DNA of 64,000 bases. Origin: Alphaproteobacteria bacterium HGW-Alphaproteobacteria-18 (GTDB taxonomy: Bacteria > Pseudomonadota > Alphaproteobacteria > Caulobacterales > Hyphomonadaceae). The DNA is taken from assembly GCA_002841155.1 (NCBI GenBank), contig PHEH01000007.1, positions 110,177 to 174,176 of the forward strand, in the 5' to 3' direction. The notes beneath the pieces were generated by a model, which did not search any database, was not told where the DNA came from, and saw nothing but the letters and a program-made list of their open reading frames with translations. Each line of letters begins with the position of its first letter. Positions within the stretch are counted from its first letter, which is position 1. This document shows positions 63,914-64,000 of this stretch, piece by piece. Position numbers and translations under genes: made by a program.

Positions 63914-64000
63914 AGCAGTCGTTAGAAAGCAGGATGCTCGAAGATTGAAAATTCGCCGAAAACGGCTATTGAGTCTGCAGTCAGCAATGGCTGCCGTCAG

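Noticed and set aside
57000..64000. A second copy of the tRNA-Pro 3' end as an attachment site
   Set aside because: I looked for the T-arm and acceptor sequence in the rest of the window and did not find it.

Overview
The window is GC-rich, densely packed bacterial DNA that looks like an aerobic, surface- or marine-associated alphaproteobacterium, most probably of the Hyphomonas/Caulobacterales type. Reasons: the order rplU, rpmA, two GNAT acetyltransferases, obg, with proB close by; an L21 protein carrying a helix-hairpin-helix tail; many acyl-CoA enzymes; TonB-dependent receptors; and GGDEF/EAL proteins. The genus is an inference; no 16S gene is present.

Layout. 0-5.9 kb: the end of a GGDEF-EAL protein, a TetR gene divergent from a ferritin-like hydrolase gene, then a crotonase and a pair of acyl-CoA dehydrogenases. 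5.9-11.4 kb: BamA, then an OmpR-type two-component system with a DUF2141-like gene. 11.4-15.3 kb: a 10-bp periodic repeat, a C9 tract and a large autotransporter. 15.4-25.8 kb: an acyl-CoA synthetase, then a glycoside/sulfate scavenging locus (GPH permease, GH3 glucosidase, TetR, TonB receptor, sulfatase) that shares a palindromic operator. 25.8-27.5 kb: a fragment of a sugar nucleotidyltransferase and a serine beta-lactamase-like hydrolase.

27.6-42.3 kb is bracketed by two decayed IS6-family transposase tails in the same orientation. Between them lie LysR/SDR/SnoaL genes and a catabolic cluster that fits no pathway I recognise: LeuC/LeuD-like hydro-lyase, D-2-hydroxyacid dehydrogenase, GPH permease, class II aldolase, DUF4387, AtuA-family protein, TonB receptor, Crp/Fnr regulator and a second LysR. 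This is the best candidate for an undescribed system.

42.3-56.6 kb is mostly core genome: a DsbB-like membrane protein, tRNA-Ser(CGA), a diguanylate cyclase, rplU-rpmA, acetyltransferases, obg, GST, proB, a GNAT plus RimK-like ATP-grasp pair, a FATP-type acyl-CoA synthetase, TesB and an AraC regulator. The 10-bp TGTCC repeat seen near 11.5 kb recurs between tesB and the AraC gene.

56.9-64 kb is a mobile-element junction. tRNA-Pro(TGG) is followed by a tyrosine integrase, a sulfatase gene broken by one in-frame amber codon, a truncated esterase, a small unknown gene, a ribbon-helix-helix gene and a TraG/VirD4 coupling protein. The trb genes expected next to the latter two are absent, so the conjugative module looks truncated or rearranged.
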